Shown here: positions 43,673 through 53,295 of the stretch, in pieces
How positions within the stretch are numbered: position 1 is the first letter of the stretch
Layout: each line of letters starts with the position of its first letter
Assembly: GCF_014636865.1 (NCBI RefSeq)
Contig: NZ_BMER01000007.1
Span: 68,921 to 132,920 of the forward strand
DNA length: 64,000 bases
Origin: Parapedobacter pyrenivorans
GTDB lineage: Bacteria > Bacteroidota > Bacteroidia > Sphingobacteriales > Sphingobacteriaceae
Direction: 5' to 3'
Notes under the pieces: model-generated
Database searches by the model: none
The model's input: the letters and a program-made list of their open reading frames with translations, nothing else
Told to the model about the DNA's origin: nothing
Translations under genes and position numbers: made by a program

Positions 43673-44320
43673 ATGAAAGTCATTTTCCAAATCAAACCGG
43701 TTTTGTTTAGCATCCTTTTCTTCGGTATTGTTGCCGGATGTATTGCCCAAGGCAACGATAAACAACGCGAACTCGATGAGCGCGTGCAAAAGTTTCTGAA
43801 GGAAAACCAGCAGCAGTGGCGCGACTTAAACGTACCCTATGAAGATGGCCAGGTGCTTCACGACCTCATTATCGCTAACAACTATCAATCCGCACTCGAA
43901 ATAGGCACATCTACCGGGCACTCTACAATCTGGATCGCTTGGGCACTCAGTAAAACAGGCGGTAAACTGATAACTTTGGAAATTGACAAAAGCAGGCAAG
44001 CGGAGGCGGTCGCGAATCTGAAAGCGGTGGGGCTATCTTATCTGGTGGATTTCAGGTTGGGCGATGCCCATGCGCTGGTCAAGGAGCTGGAAGGGCCATT
44101 CGATTTTGTCTTTTTGGATGCCGATAAAGACTGGTATGTGCAATATTTCAAGGATGTGGATGCCAAATTTAAAAAGGGTGGTTGCTTTACCGCTCATAAT
44201 GTACTTCAAAACATGAGGGGGATTTCTGAGTATATGGATTTTGTCCAGGCACACCCCGGTTACAAAACTACGATCGATAAGACTAGCGATTCAGGCATTG
44301 CCATCAGTCGGAAAAGATAA
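43673..44320 (+). CDS. Exported class I O-methyltransferase
   Basis: A 215-residue SAM-dependent methyltransferase of the caffeoyl-CoA/catechol O-methyltransferase type: A-L-E-I-G-T-S-T-G-H-S-T (SAM loop), L-I-T-L-E-I-D, then the metal-site F-L-D-A-D-K-D and late T-A-H-N-V-L. The unusual point is the N-terminus: a hydrophobic signal with a lipobox-like V-A-G-C (Cys22) and I-A-Q just after it, so the enzyme appears to be exported or lipid-anchored. ATG 43673 gives the cleanest signal peptide. SAM supply outside the cytoplasm is not established; if the segment is a plain anchor the enzyme could still face inward. Confidence 0.82.
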   Translation: MKVIFQIKPVLFSILFFGIVAGCIAQGNDKQRELDERVQKFLKENQQQWRDLNVPYEDGQVLHDLIIANNYQSALEIGTSTGHSTIWIAWALSKTGGKLITLEIDKSRQAEAVANLKAVGLSYLVDFRLGDAHALVKELEGPFDFVFLDADKDWYVQYFKDVDAKFKKGGCFTAHNVLQNMRGISEYMDFVQAHPGYKTTIDKTSDSGIAISRKR

Positions 44321-44393
44321 ATACAATCTCCATATTAAAGGTTACGGCAAAATTTGTTGGATTTTATGAGCAATTATAGTAGGTTAGCTGCCC

Positions 44394-45347
44394 ATGAAAG
44401 CCGAGAATAATTTAACAGGACAGCTCAAACCACTGCTCTTTTTTCTGTTTTGCTGCTATATAGCTATTGCGGGATGCTCGGGTGGCGCGGAGGAGGAGAA
44501 CGACCCGAGGCGACCATCCTTTACTCCCATTGTAGGGATTGATTTCTATGAAGCGAGACGTTCTTTTGATAATGGATTGGCGTATGATTCCATTGGTTTT
44601 GTGCAGGAACCCGAATGGCATGTCAAATGGACGCATGAGGATTCCATCCAGATCTATGTTCCTGGAAGCGACTCGTCTTTCAATTTCGCCATCACACACG
44701 ACCACGATTCGTTTTTCCATTTTGCCCGGGAAAGCTGGAAGGTAATTGATTTGAACCGGGATAGCCTGATGCTCCAACGGCTAAGTCTGGACGGACTGAA
44801 AGTGAATAAAATACGCTCCAATGTGTACATGCGATTTTATTCCAAAGACTATCTTGGCCAATTGGGTAAGCCCTTGATGGAACTCAGGAAGCCGCGAAAG
44901 CAGGATACGTTGTTTGTGCAGGAAATGGTGCAACGCGCCAACCGAAACCTCAATAATGTGGATAGCTCGTTCTCTTCAAAAACCTACCCAAAACTGGTTA
45001 GCAAAAGCCCGATGCTGGAAATCAAACGCCGGCAGCAAGACACCAGCGAGTTGATCAGTCAATCAGCTGCCTACGAATACCTGTATCCCGAATATGATAT
45101 TGTAATTCACAAGGCATACAAGGATTTTAACTATACGTTTTCCATATTGGTTGGTCCGGACGGAAAGCTGCGCTTGGGAAAGTTTTTTGTGATGCCCGAA
45201 TTTTGGGAATCCAGGAAGCGGGTGCTGACTGGTGTCGTCGACGTATATCTTCAGCATCTTTTGGCGATTACGCCCGCTATGACATTGGGGCTGCCTCATA
45301 ACAGCGTCGTGTATCTAAAGGTAAGAGGAAGGATGGATAAAACATAA
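44394..45347 (+). CDS. Lipoprotein of unknown function
   Basis: A 317-residue lipoprotein; signal with lipobox A-I-A-G-C (Cys28) after a long N-terminal lead. The mature part is mixed alpha/beta, rich in charged residues, with no motif I recognise. A D-I-V-I-H-K-A-Y-K-D-F-N-Y-T-F segment near 235 and the end of the chain look like a beta sandwich or TonB-C-like fold, but this is weak. It follows the methyltransferase by 73 bp in the same direction. Confidence 0.65.
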   Translation: MKAENNLTGQLKPLLFFLFCCYIAIAGCSGGAEEENDPRRPSFTPIVGIDFYEARRSFDNGLAYDSIGFVQEPEWHVKWTHEDSIQIYVPGSDSSFNFAITHDHDSFFHFARESWKVIDLNRDSLMLQRLSLDGLKVNKIRSNVYMRFYSKDYLGQLGKPLMELRKPRKQDTLFVQEMVQRANRNLNNVDSSFSSKTYPKLVSKSPMLEIKRRQQDTSELISQSAAYEYLYPEYDIVIHKAYKDFNYTFSILVGPDGKLRLGKFFVMPEFWESRKRVLTGVVDVYLQHLLAITPAMTLGLPHNSVVYLKVRGRMDKT

Positions 45348-45353
45348 AATAGC

Positions 45354-45361
45354 TATATTTG
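45354..45361 (+). promoter_or_regulatory. -7 element TATATTTG before the DUF4199-like gene
   Basis: Exact TAnnTTTG match 18 bp upstream of ATG 45380; -33 element unclear. Confidence 0.4.
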
Positions 45362-45379
45362 GTAGTTATTTACCGCAGT

Positions 45380-45850
45380 ATGATGAACGCCATCCGTTAT
45401 GGAGTCCTTTTTGCCTCGGCCATTTTCCTATGGGCAGTTGTCGAATGGCTGATTGGATTGCATGGTCCGTATATCCGATACCATGAATACTTGTCGTATT
45501 TCTTTGCAGTACCGGCAGTTGGTATCATGTATTGTGGAATAACCCATGGGGAAAACGGACAAAACAATCGCGTTGGTTTTCGTAGAGCATTCAAAAAGGG
45601 ATTAGGTATTACATCGGTGGTTGTGTTACTATGCCCGCTGGTATGGTACACCCTCTGTACGTTTGTTAGTCCCGATTTTTTAAGCAATATGGCGCGCCAT
45701 GCTATCGAAACCGAAACGATGCCTGCCCCGTTGGCAACGAAGCGATTTTCATTAGCCAATCATCTGCTGGTATCCTCCCTTTCAACGGCTGTCATCGGCG
45801 TGGTGATCTCGCTTGTAATTGCCGTTATAGTCGCTCGCCGAAAAAAATAA
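45380..45850 (+). CDS. DUF4199-like membrane protein
   Basis: A 156-residue inner-membrane protein with four hydrophobic segments (about 5-25, 33-52, 68-90 and 128-150). Size, spacing of segments and a polar loop after the second helix (H-G-E-N-G-Q-N-N-R-V-G-F-R-R-A-F) resemble DUF4199, a Bacteroidota family without known role. The start at 45380 fits a short leader behind the -7 element. Confidence 0.55.
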   Translation: MMNAIRYGVLFASAIFLWAVVEWLIGLHGPYIRYHEYLSYFFAVPAVGIMYCGITHGENGQNNRVGFRRAFKKGLGITSVVVLLCPLVWYTLCTFVSPDFLSNMARHAIETETMPAPLATKRFSLANHLLVSSLSTAVIGVVISLVIAVIVARRKK

Positions 45851-45900
45851 AACAAAACGTATGGATTTTGTATCTTAGTTGCCATAAATAAAGCGAAACG

Positions 45901-46206
45901 ATGTTTGATAAATTAATAGCGGCGCGGCAAAAGGCAGAAGAAATAAAGAAACGGCTGGACAACATCACCGTGGTGGGAGAGGTAGAAGTAGAAGGGGGAA
46001 TCATCAAAGTTACTGCAACCGCTAATAAAGAAGTAACCGCGGTGGATATCGATCACGTATTCCTAGCTAATGCCGACAAGGAGGAATTGGAAGAACTTCT
46101 TGCGGTAGCGATCAATCATGCGATAAGACAAGCGGACAACATCAGCCAAACGGAAATGCAGGGAGCTGCTAAGGATATGCTCGGTGGATTAGGGGGGCTA
46201 TTATGA
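45901..46206 (+). CDS. YbaB/EbfC-family DNA-binding protein
   Basis: A 101-residue helix-strand-helix protein of the YbaB/EbfC nucleoid-associated type: M-F-D-K-L..K-A-E-E-I-K-K-R-L, a central three-stranded sheet with V-E-V-E-G-G-I-I-K-V-T-A-T-A-N, and a long second helix. It is tandemly coupled (4-bp overlap) to the MBL-fold hydrolase gene. In many genomes ybaB follows dnaX and precedes recR; that context is absent here, so this may be a diverged paralog. Confidence 0.85.
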   Translation: MFDKLIAARQKAEEIKKRLDNITVVGEVEVEGGIIKVTATANKEVTAVDIDHVFLANADKEELEELLAVAINHAIRQADNISQTEMQGAAKDMLGGLGGLL

Positions 46207-46886
46207 AAGCGATTTATTACGGACACTCTAGTGTGGCGTTGCATTTGGAGGGGGCGACCGTTTTATTCGATCCCTATATCACACCCAATCCAAAAGCCGC
46301 GAATATCGATATCCATAGTCTAGCTCCCGATTACATCGTACTAAGCCATGCCCATGATGACCATGTGGCCGATGTAGTGGCCATCCAGCAAGCCAGCAAG
46401 GCCAAGGTTATGGCAGTGGTGGAGACTGCAATGTGGGTCAACCGGCAGCATATCCCGGAGTCGGATATTATTCCTTTTAATTTCGGTGGCACGGTTCAGA
46501 CGGATTTCGGAAATATAAAGATGGTATATGCATTGCATACCAATTGTGCACCCGATGGACAATATGCAGGGGTTCCGGCTGGATATGTGTTACAAAGCGG
46601 AGGAAAAAAGATCTATTATGCCGGAGATACGGCTTTAACGATGGAGATGAAATTATTGGAGCATGTGGGCCTCGATTGGGCGTTTCTCCCAATAGGTGGG
46701 CATTTTACCATGGATGTGGATGATGCCATCACAGCTAGCCAGTTTATAAATTGCGCCAATATTGTCGGTATCCATTATAATACCTTTCCGCCCATTACCA
46801 TTGATACGGAAGAAGCCAAGCAGAAATTTTCAGAGGCGGGGCTCAAGCTGCACTTACTCGAAATCGGAGGGGAATTAGTTTTATAG
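46203..46886 (+). CDS. MBL-fold metal-dependent hydrolase, UPF0173 type
   Basis: A 227-residue metallo-beta-lactamase-fold protein. The metal site H49-x-H51-x-D53-H54 is intact, with later ligands in A-L-H-T-N-C, Y-A-G-D-T-A and G-I-H-Y-N-T-F-P. The start M-K-A-I-Y-Y-G-H-S-S-V-A-L and the end G-L-K-L-H-L-L-E-I-G-G-E match the UPF0173/YtkL group, whose substrate is unknown. Its ATG overlaps the ybaB stop. Confidence 0.9.
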   Translation: MKAIYYGHSSVALHLEGATVLFDPYITPNPKAANIDIHSLAPDYIVLSHAHDDHVADVVAIQQASKAKVMAVVETAMWVNRQHIPESDIIPFNFGGTVQTDFGNIKMVYALHTNCAPDGQYAGVPAGYVLQSGGKKIYYAGDTALTMEMKLLEHVGLDWAFLPIGGHFTMDVDDAITASQFINCANIVGIHYNTFPPITIDTEEAKQKFSEAGLKLHLLEIGGELVL

Positions 46887-46910
46887 ACTGCTTTGCTATC
46901 AGGTAAATAA

Positions 46911-46946
46911 AAAGGGCTAGAGATCACGTTCTCTAGCCCTTTTTGT
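46911..46946. terminator. Bidirectional terminator
   Basis: Stem AAAGGGCTAGAGA / TCTCTAGCCCTTT (46911-46923 and 46930-46942), then T run; lies between the MBL hydrolase and the convergent sugar-kinase gene. Confidence 0.92.
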
Positions 46947-46967
46947 TGCATTTGTTATAAACGTTTA

Positions 46968-47828
46968 TTAACTCGTTGTTGACGAGTTGCTGATATGATA
47001 TTGCACCAAGTCATCTATCGGGGAACGGACTATCCGCCCCACCTTCATTTCATATTGACTGGCCGTCTCCTCCAGTACGTTTCGGAAAGTGTATCCTACA
47101 GACCCGATGCAGTTAAAGGTGTAATGCTGGTAGTTAGGATAGCGAGATACCAGGTTGCGGAAAAAGTCGTCGAATGCAGCCTTGACGATACCGCGCGAAT
47201 AGTTGATGTTTACAGACACATCATATACAAATTTACTGAAGCTTGCGCAAAAGCGATTGGCCAATGGTTTGGTATACACCGCATCCATTACGTCGTCTGG
47301 AGTAAGCTTATAGGTTTCCCAGAATATAGCCCGGACATCTTCGGGCATATAACCACGGATGTAATCTGTAAGTAATTTTTTACCGATGTAGCAACCGCTA
47401 CCTTCATCCCCTAAAATATAAGCGGCCGAATCAATATTATGGATGATTTCCTGTCCATCATAGATGCAGGTGTTTGTACCTGTGCCCAAGATAGCAGCAA
47501 AGCCGGCTTGATCTCCGAGCAATGCGCGAGCTGCCGCGAGCAGATCATGACCCACAAACACTTGCGAATTAGCAAATACCTGTTTCAGTGCTTCCACGAC
47601 GATATCCGCTTTTTCCTGGTTGTGTACACCCGCGCCGTAATAGTTCACTTCATTTATCTGGTCATATGGTATATCCTGGGGCAACCCCTTTTTCAGCGAA
47701 TTTACAATATATTCGCTATTCACGAAATAGGGATTATAACCTTCGGTGTTGAAATACACTTTTTTTCCCGCGTTATCCAGCAAGCACCAATTGGTTTTGG
47801 TTGATCCTCCGTCTGCAATAATAATCAT
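46968..47828 (-). CDS. N-acetylglucosamine kinase-like ATPase (BadF/BcrA family)
   Basis: A 286-residue ASKHA-fold sugar kinase. Phosphate loops are visible: A-D-G-G-S-T-K-T near the N-terminus and I-L-G-T-G-T-N in the middle, with G-D-E-G-S-G near 145. The T-K-T-N-W and G-Y-N-P segments match the GlcNAc/glucosamine kinase branch found in Bacteroidota. It would make GlcNAc-6-phosphate or a related ester in the cytoplasm. A sugar permease is encoded 145 bp downstream on the same strand, which supports amino-sugar use. Confidence 0.82.
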   Translation of the reverse strand: MIIIADGGSTKTNWCLLDNAGKKVYFNTEGYNPYFVNSEYIVNSLKKGLPQDIPYDQINEVNYYGAGVHNQEKADIVVEALKQVFANSQVFVGHDLLAAARALLGDQAGFAAILGTGTNTCIYDGQEIIHNIDSAAYILGDEGSGCYIGKKLLTDYIRGYMPEDVRAIFWETYKLTPDDVMDAVYTKPLANRFCASFSKFVYDVSVNINYSRGIVKAAFDDFFRNLVSRYPNYQHYTFNCIGSVGYTFRNVLEETASQYEMKVGRIVRSPIDDLVQYHISNSSTTS

Positions 47829-47973
47829 TTGTTGGGTGTTAGTTTGTTGGTATTTTTTTTAGTTAAATGATATCCACTCAATTACACGCGCCGAAAATAC
47901 AGTTTTCTGTTAAGAAAATAGCATGATCGATCGGCTTATTTCAAAAATCTTACAGATGGGTAGGCGCTTTCAT

Positions 47974-49596
47974 TTAATGTCCGCCTTCCGCGTTGATGCT
48001 TTCGATGTCGTATCCTTGCTTTTTCAGTATGGCCGATACTTTCCAGGCAAAAAATGCGAGATAAGCGAAACAGGCTACCGGCACCCAATACGACAGGTGT
48101 ATGTTATGCATCACGTCTGCAATGCTTCCCTGCAAGGGGGGGATGATAGCTCCACCTAAAATCATCATGATTAATAGGGCCGACCCCTGGCTGGTATACT
48201 TTCCTAATCCGGTGATACTCAACGCAAAAATGCTGGGCCACATGATGGAACAGACTAGCCCGCCGCTGATAAATGCGAAAATGCCTACTTTACCTTCCGT
48301 ATATAGGCCGATGAGCATCGCCATTACACCCAAAATGCCCAATGCCATTAACAATTTGGCTGGTTTTGCCTGCGCCCAGAAATTCGCAGCGATCATCACG
48401 GCAATGCAGACTACATAAATATACAGATCGGATACGTCGCGCCCGCTGAACCAATTCACGAATAGGATGACTCCAAAGGCGATGTATGGTACCAATACAT
48501 TCAGTACTATGCGCATCCGTTTGCTCACTTTAAAAACGGTAACGGCGCCCATCCAACGCCCGATCATCAGGCTTCCCCAGTACAGGGAAATGAAATGTGA
48601 GATCTGGGATTCGTCGTAACCTCCGAATTGGGGAGTTTTCAAAAGTGCTCCGAGATTGCTCTGTATGGTTACCTCTACACCCACATAGACAAAAATGGCC
48701 AGCATGCCCAATGTAAGCTGCGGATATTTCATCGCGCCCCACCCGTTGCCGTTTTTCTGGGCGGCACCGTTGGAAATAAATAATATGACTACGACGGCTG
48801 CCAAGGCAATGATAAGCAAGGCCAACGTACCTTCATGTCCGAAACGCTCGGGAAGCATAAAACCCACGATAATAAGTGCCAGCAGCGAAACTGTTATCGC
48901 TAATAAAGCCCTGGTGAGCTTGCTGCTGCGTTCGGGTTCTTCATCAGAGGTGACGCGGGGCATTTTCCGGATGGCAAAAAAACCGGCAACTAGCAGAAAC
49001 ACGCCGGCCAAAATAATATATAGGATATTGATGGAGCTAATCGGCGCATTGGCGACCTGCTCTGGAGTGGCTACCACCGTGCCAAATAGGATAAGTGTGA
49101 TGATGATAGGCCCAATGGTAGTGCCAAAGGAATTGACACCGCCCGCTAGACTTAGTCGGTGTGCACCGGTAGCTGGATCTCCCAGGGCCACAGCAAAGGG
49201 GTTGGCAGCTGTCTGCTGCAAGGAAAAGCCGAGCGCAATCACAAAAAACGCCATGAGGATAAACAGGTACTGCGAACTGGTAACTGCAGGAATCATGCAT
49301 ATCGCACCAACCACAGAAATAAGAAGACCATAGATGATGCCTTTTTTATATCCAATCCGGTTTAAGAAGTCATAACCTACACCACTGGAATAGAGATAAA
49401 GCAATAATGAACCGATGTAATAAGCGCCGTAGAAAGCCGAGTCGATTAATTGCGACTCAAACTGTGTAAGGTCAAAATGCGTTTTGCAGAATGGAATGAA
49501 TACACCGTTGGCACCTGCTAAAAATCCCCAAAAGAAAAAAACCATGGTCAGCGAGTATAAGGCTGATGCATAGCTTTTATTGGATGTAGTTGTCAT
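47974..49596 (-). CDS. MFS sugar permease (FucP/NagP type)
   Basis: A 540-residue major-facilitator transporter with twelve or more membrane segments. The start [16 protein letters not shown] and the [14 protein letters not shown] motif belong to the FucP family, which imports fucose, glucose/galactose or GlcNAc with protons. It is about 100 residues longer than E. coli FucP (438); a hydrophobic segment around 240-270 is part of the extra length. The kinase 145 bp downstream on the same strand suggests GlcNAc (NagP-like). Substrate is inferred. Confidence 0.85.
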   Translation of the reverse strand: MTTTSNKSYASALYSLTMVFFFWGFLAGANGVFIPFCKTHFDLTQFESQLIDSAFYGAYYIGSLLLYLYSSGVGYDFLNRIGYKKGIIYGLLISVVGAICMIPAVTSSQYLFILMAFFVIALGFSLQQTAANPFAVALGDPATGAHRLSLAGGVNSFGTTIGPIIITLILFGTVVATPEQVANAPISSINILYIILAGVFLLVAGFFAIRKMPRVTSDEEPERSSKLTRALLAITVSLLALIIVGFMLPERFGHEGTLALLIIALAAVVVILFISNGAAQKNGNGWGAMKYPQLTLGMLAIFVYVGVEVTIQSNLGALLKTPQFGGYDESQISHFISLYWGSLMIGRWMGAVTVFKVSKRMRIVLNVLVPYIAFGVILFVNWFSGRDVSDLYIYVVCIAVMIAANFWAQAKPAKLLMALGILGVMAMLIGLYTEGKVGIFAFISGGLVCSIMWPSIFALSITGLGKYTSQGSALLIMMILGGAIIPPLQGSIADVMHNIHLSYWVPVACFAYLAFFAWKVSAILKKQGYDIESINAEGGH

Positions 49597-50019
49597 ATTG
49601 TGTGGAGATTAGCCGAAAAATTTCGCCTAACATAGGGGTTTTCGTAGTAATAATTCAAACTTTTTGGAGACTTTTATATCGCTAGGTATAGTAAATCGTT
49701 TTACCTATTTGATAAACAGCATATTAATTTTGTGTGAGCATAGGCAACTATGAGGTGTGATGGGAGGGAAGTTAACTAAGGCGGATAGCGGGTTTTGGGG
49801 TATGGTTTTTATTTTTTTTAATATTTTTTTGAAAATCCAAATGTAATCCTTTACTTTGCGCAGTATTCTCAAGATTTATCCTAACACTTCATCGAAACTC
49901 TTTGATTTCTGAAGACCAAATGCTGAATCACTATTGTTTAAAGATGCGCGGCTGAACGAGGTGGATAAATTTCTGTATATAAACAGCAAAAATCCTTATA
50001 TTATTTATATTATAATTGA
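49597..50019. other. 423-bp intergenic region between MFS permease and rho
   Basis: AT-rich, with no credible gene. It holds the rho promoter and a leader of about 155 nt. Toward 50020 it becomes almost pure A/T. No strong hairpin or repeat was seen. Confidence 0.6.
49828..49858 (+). promoter_or_regulatory. Promoter of rho
   Basis: TTTG (49828-49831) and TTACTTTG (49851-49858, one mismatch to TAnnTTTG) with 19-bp spacing; leader about 155 nt, long enough for autoregulation by Rho. Confidence 0.6.
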
Positions 50020-51519
50020 ATGAATATTAATGAACTGAACGCAAAGCTCGTATCCGAGTTGCGTGAGATAGCGAAGTTAATCGGCATCCCGGACGTAGAT
50101 AAGCTTCGAAAACAAGAGCTAGTCAGCAAGATTGTTGAAACTGGTGAGGAAGAAGCAAAGAGTGCGGCGCAGGAAGAGAGCAGTGTGGTTGCCGACAACG
50201 CAGAAGCGGTTGATGAACGGCCACGGAAACGCACCCGTACCCTGAAATCTTCAGAGCCCGTCAGCGTGAGAAGCACGAAAGAAGATTACTCAGCCGATAG
50301 CCGGGAAGCAACGGTCCCATCCGCGGAAAGCCGTTTAGATTCCGCTTCATTGCCGAAGCCAACCAATGGCAATAAAGTCGAAGGATCATCCGCTAGCCTC
50401 GACTTTGATAATGTCATCGTTAATGAGGGGGTGCTTGAAATCATGCCCGATGGATACGGTTTTCTTCGTTCGTCTGATTACAACTACCTCACATCGCCTG
50501 ACGATATCTATGTCTCCCAATCCCAAATCAAGCTTTTTGGGCTCAAAACTGGGGATACCGTACGTGGAAGCATCCGGCCTCCAAAGGAAGGGGAGAAGTA
50601 TTTTCCATTGGTACGGGTCGAAGCGATCAATGGTCAAAACCCCGCAGAGGTACGTGACCGTGTACCGTTCGATTTCCTCACACCATTGTTTCCAACCGAA
50701 CGGTTGAAACTTTTTACCGGTCCGGGAAACTATTCTACGCGTATCATGGATCTTTTCACACCTATCGGTAAGGGACAGCGGGGCTTAATTGTGGCCCAAC
50801 CAAAGACAGGTAAGACGATGTTGCTCAAGGATGTGGCCAATGCGATAGCCAAAAACCATCCTGAGGTATATTTGATCATCCTGCTGATCGATGAACGCCC
50901 GGAAGAGGTGACGGATATGGCGCGAAGCGTACGGGCTGAGGTGGTATCGTCTACCTTCGATGAACCAGCTGAAAGGCACGTAAAAATCGCCAACATCGTA
51001 TTGGAAAAAGCGAAACGTATGGTGGAATGCGGGCACGATGTGGTGATTTTGTTGGATTCGATCACGCGTTTGGCGAGGGCCTACAATACCGTAGCGCCTG
51101 CCTCAGGTAAGATCCTATCAGGCGGGGTGGATGCTAACGCGCTTCACAAACCCAAGCGTTTCTTTGGCGCTGCACGTAATATCGAACACGGGGGCTCATT
51201 GACCATATTGGCAACCGCACTGATTGATACAGGCTCGAAGATGGACGAAGTTATCTTTGAGGAATTTAAAGGGACGGGTAATATGGAGCTGCAATTGGAT
51301 CGTAAGCTTTCCAACAAGCGGACTTTCCCGGCGATCGATCTTACGGCATCCAGTACACGTAGGGATGACCTCCTTAACGACCGGGAGACCCTCCAACGGA
51401 TATGGGTGTTGCGTAATCACCTGGCAGACATGAACTCAACCGAGGCTATGGAGTTTCTGCTAGCACAGATGCGTGGAACCAAATCAAACGAGGAGTTCCT
51501 CATCAGTATGAATGGTTAA
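50020..51519 (+). CDS. rho: Transcription termination factor Rho
   Basis: A 499-residue hexameric RNA translocase ending untranslated transcripts. Order: N-terminal Rho_N helix bundle (1-42), a low-complexity acidic/basic insert (about 43-130) absent in E. coli Rho (419 aa), the RNA-binding OSB domain (about 135-210) and the ATPase core with Walker A about 260-268 (Q-P-K-T-G-K-T), Walker B V-V-I-L-L-D-S, and the R-loop region near G-S-K-M-D-E-V. The insert is typical of Bacteroidota and Actinobacteria. pssA follows by 43 bp. Confidence 0.97.
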   Translation: MNINELNAKLVSELREIAKLIGIPDVDKLRKQELVSKIVETGEEEAKSAAQEESSVVADNAEAVDERPRKRTRTLKSSEPVSVRSTKEDYSADSREATVPSAESRLDSASLPKPTNGNKVEGSSASLDFDNVIVNEGVLEIMPDGYGFLRSSDYNYLTSPDDIYVSQSQIKLFGLKTGDTVRGSIRPPKEGEKYFPLVRVEAINGQNPAEVRDRVPFDFLTPLFPTERLKLFTGPGNYSTRIMDLFTPIGKGQRGLIVAQPKTGKTMLLKDVANAIAKNHPEVYLIILLIDERPEEVTDMARSVRAEVVSSTFDEPAERHVKIANIVLEKAKRMVECGHDVVILLDSITRLARAYNTVAPASGKILSGGVDANALHKPKRFFGAARNIEHGGSLTILATALIDTGSKMDEVIFEEFKGTGNMELQLDRKLSNKRTFPAIDLTASSTRRDDLLNDRETLQRIWVLRNHLADMNSTEAMEFLLAQMRGTKSNEEFLISMNG

Positions 51520-51562
51520 TCATTATAATGGCTATGGCATTACGATGCTGTAGCCATCTATC

Positions 51563-52240
51563 ATGAAAAGGTATATACCCAATTTCATTACCTGCCTAAA
51601 CCTTTTCAGTGGTTGTATTGGGGCAGCCTTTGCTTTTTCGGGCCAGCTCGATGCCGCGGCATATTGCGTGGTTGTATCGGGTATTTTCGATTTCCTTGAC
51701 GGATTGGCAGCACGCGTGCTTCAGGTAAAATCGCCCGCAGGTAAGGAGTTGGACTCGTTGGCGGATGTCGTGAGCTTCGGCCTTGTTCCAGGGGCGGTGC
51801 TTTATTCAATGCTGGGCGAATCATGGCCCGCAAACAATTATCTGCCTTATATGGGATTTGTGGTTACCGTATTTTCTGCGCTCCGTTTAGCGAAGTTCAA
51901 TATCGATGAGCGCCAATCTAAAGATTTCATCGGCCTCAATACGCCGATGAATGCATTCTATGTGATTTCCCTGCCCTTCGTTGCCGAAAATTATAAACAC
52001 ATCGTTTACAATCCCGTTTTCCTGGTTTTCAGCATTGTGCTTACGAGTCTTTTGCTCGTAAGCAATATTCCGCTGTTTTCCATGAAACTGGATTCGTGGT
52101 CGTGGCGGAGAAATGGCTGGAAATTCATTTTTATAATTTTGAGTGCGGTTTTAGTTGGTTGGTTTAAGTTTGCGGCGATTCCCGCCGTGCTGGTGTTATA
52201 TTTTTTATGCTCGTATATCCATTTTAGGCAAACGGCTTAA
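51563..52240 (+). CDS. pssA: CDP-diacylglycerol-serine O-phosphatidyltransferase
   Basis: A 225-residue membrane enzyme making phosphatidylserine, the precursor of phosphatidylethanolamine. The CDP-alcohol phosphotransferase signature is complete: D46-G47-x2-A50-R51-x8-G60-x3-D64-x3-D68. Six to eight membrane helices follow the Gram-positive/Bacteroidota type-II pattern. The N-terminus R-Y-I-P-N-F-I-T-C-L-N-L-F-S-G matches known PssA. Likely read with rho. No psd gene is in the window. Confidence 0.92.
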   Translation: MKRYIPNFITCLNLFSGCIGAAFAFSGQLDAAAYCVVVSGIFDFLDGLAARVLQVKSPAGKELDSLADVVSFGLVPGAVLYSMLGESWPANNYLPYMGFVVTVFSALRLAKFNIDERQSKDFIGLNTPMNAFYVISLPFVAENYKHIVYNPVFLVFSIVLTSLLLVSNIPLFSMKLDSWSWRRNGWKFIFIILSAVLVGWFKFAAIPAVLVLYFLCSYIHFRQTA

Positions 52241-52255
52241 ACGCGAGTACTACAG

Positions 52256-52618
52256 TTAATCGATTGTCCTCAAATACGCATTTAATTCACCGTATAGCGT
52301 TTCCAACCTGGGTAACAACGCATTGAATTTTTCGGTTATCGAGTCGAGCCCTTGCCTGTTTTTGGCAATGCTTTCTATTACCTGCAACTCTTCACGCATT
52401 CCATTTGCCCCCACATATGCAAGGGTGGGCTTGATGTGGTGGGCTTGTCGGTAGACGTTTTCCCAATCTTCCTGTTGGATATAAGTGGCGAGCAGCTCCA
52501 TGTCAGGAGGGGTCTGCTTGACGAAGAGCTGGAGGATTTCTTTAATCAATTGGGTGTTGCCCCCCGAAAGATCCACCAGGTAGTCCATATTAGCTTGTTC
52601 AAAGTTGATGTTGCTCAT
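52256..52618 (-). CDS. Hpt-domain phosphotransfer protein
   Basis: A 120-residue stand-alone histidine phosphotransfer domain, a four-helix bundle. The phospho-His is H60 in Q-A-H-H-I-K-P-T-L-A-Y-V-G. It would carry phosphate between a hybrid kinase and a receiver, neither of which is next to it. It lies downstream of folK on the same strand with a 20-bp overlap, so it is translated from the folK transcript. The H-H doublet (phospho-site neighbour H61 where Lys or Arg is usual) is slightly unusual. Confidence 0.85.
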   Translation of the reverse strand: MSNINFEQANMDYLVDLSGGNTQLIKEILQLFVKQTPPDMELLATYIQQEDWENVYRQAHHIKPTLAYVGANGMREELQVIESIAKNRQGLDSITEKFNALLPRLETLYGELNAYLRTID

Positions 52619-53117
52619 AGGTGTGTGGTTTGTAAAGTTGTACGGATAGCTGGTCTGCGGTTTCGCTCAATAATTCGACAGTTGTTTTTTTGGATGTCGG
52701 ATGAATAAGCTGAGGTGCGATTTCTTGCAAGGGGATCAACGCGAATCTACGGTTGGGTAAGTGGGGATGCGGCACCTGCAGGGTTGGTTCATCAATGATG
52801 CGGTCGGCATAATATAAAATATCAATATCAATCGGTCGCGATTCCCATTTGTTGACGCGTGTCCTTCCCATTTTTTTTTCGATCGTATTGATTTTTTTCA
52901 ACAATTGAAGTGGGTGGAGTAGCGTAGTAGACAACACCACCTGGTTGAGGTAATTGGGCTGGCTCTCATCCCCCCAAGCACGGGTCTCATAAACCGACGA
53001 GATTTTGCGTGTGATTCCGATTTCACGGGTTATTTCATTGCGAGCTTGTTCCAGCAAGGCTATCCTATTGCCCATGTTTGTGCCCAATAAGAGGTAAACA
53101 TCCACCGTAACCGACAT
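52599..53117 (-). CDS. folK: 2-amino-4-hydroxy-6-hydroxymethyldihydropteridine diphosphokinase
   Basis: A 172-residue folate-pathway enzyme transferring pyrophosphate from ATP to 6-hydroxymethyl-dihydropterin. Motifs: L-L-G-T-N-M-G-N-R at the start, Y-E-T-R-A-W-G, P-N-Y-L-N-Q-V-V, the R-P-I-D-I-D-I-L metal site and P-H-P-H-L-P-N-R-R-F-A-L-I-P-L. ATG 53117 is chosen: it matches homologs, and the longer frame from 53150 would begin upstream of the predicted transcript start near 53141. No folP or folB beside it; an Hpt gene overlaps its end. Confidence 0.93.
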   Translation of the reverse strand: MSVTVDVYLLLGTNMGNRIALLEQARNEITREIGITRKISSVYETRAWGDESQPNYLNQVVLSTTLLHPLQLLKKINTIEKKMGRTRVNKWESRPIDIDILYYADRIIDEPTLQVPHPHLPNRRFALIPLQEIAPQLIHPTSKKTTVELLSETADQLSVQLYKPHTYEQHQL

Positions 53118-53147
53118 TGACTTACTCAAATGAAAGATCTTGAATGG

Positions 53148-53179
53148 CAAACTTAGATAAATAGCCGCTTATATGCAAA
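53148..53179 (-). promoter_or_regulatory. Promoter of folK-hpt
   Basis: Minus-strand TTTG (53176-53179) and TAAGTTTG (53148-53155), 20-bp spacing. Sets the folK start at 53117. Confidence 0.65.
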
Positions 53180-53245
53180 CGGTAAAAATGACGTAACTAT
53201 TTGGTAGCTTCGGCGTCAAACCAGTCTTCTTGCTTTATGCAGCTG

Positions 53246-53276
53246 TTGTTAATGCAATGTAGTTTTTCTAAGTTTG
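53246..53276 (+). promoter_or_regulatory. Promoter of sppA
   Basis: TTG (53246-53248) and TAAGTTTG (53269-53276), 20-bp spacing; transcript start near 53283, ATG at 53296. Confidence 0.65.
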
Positions 53277-53295
53277 AACACAAGAAAGTAACCAT

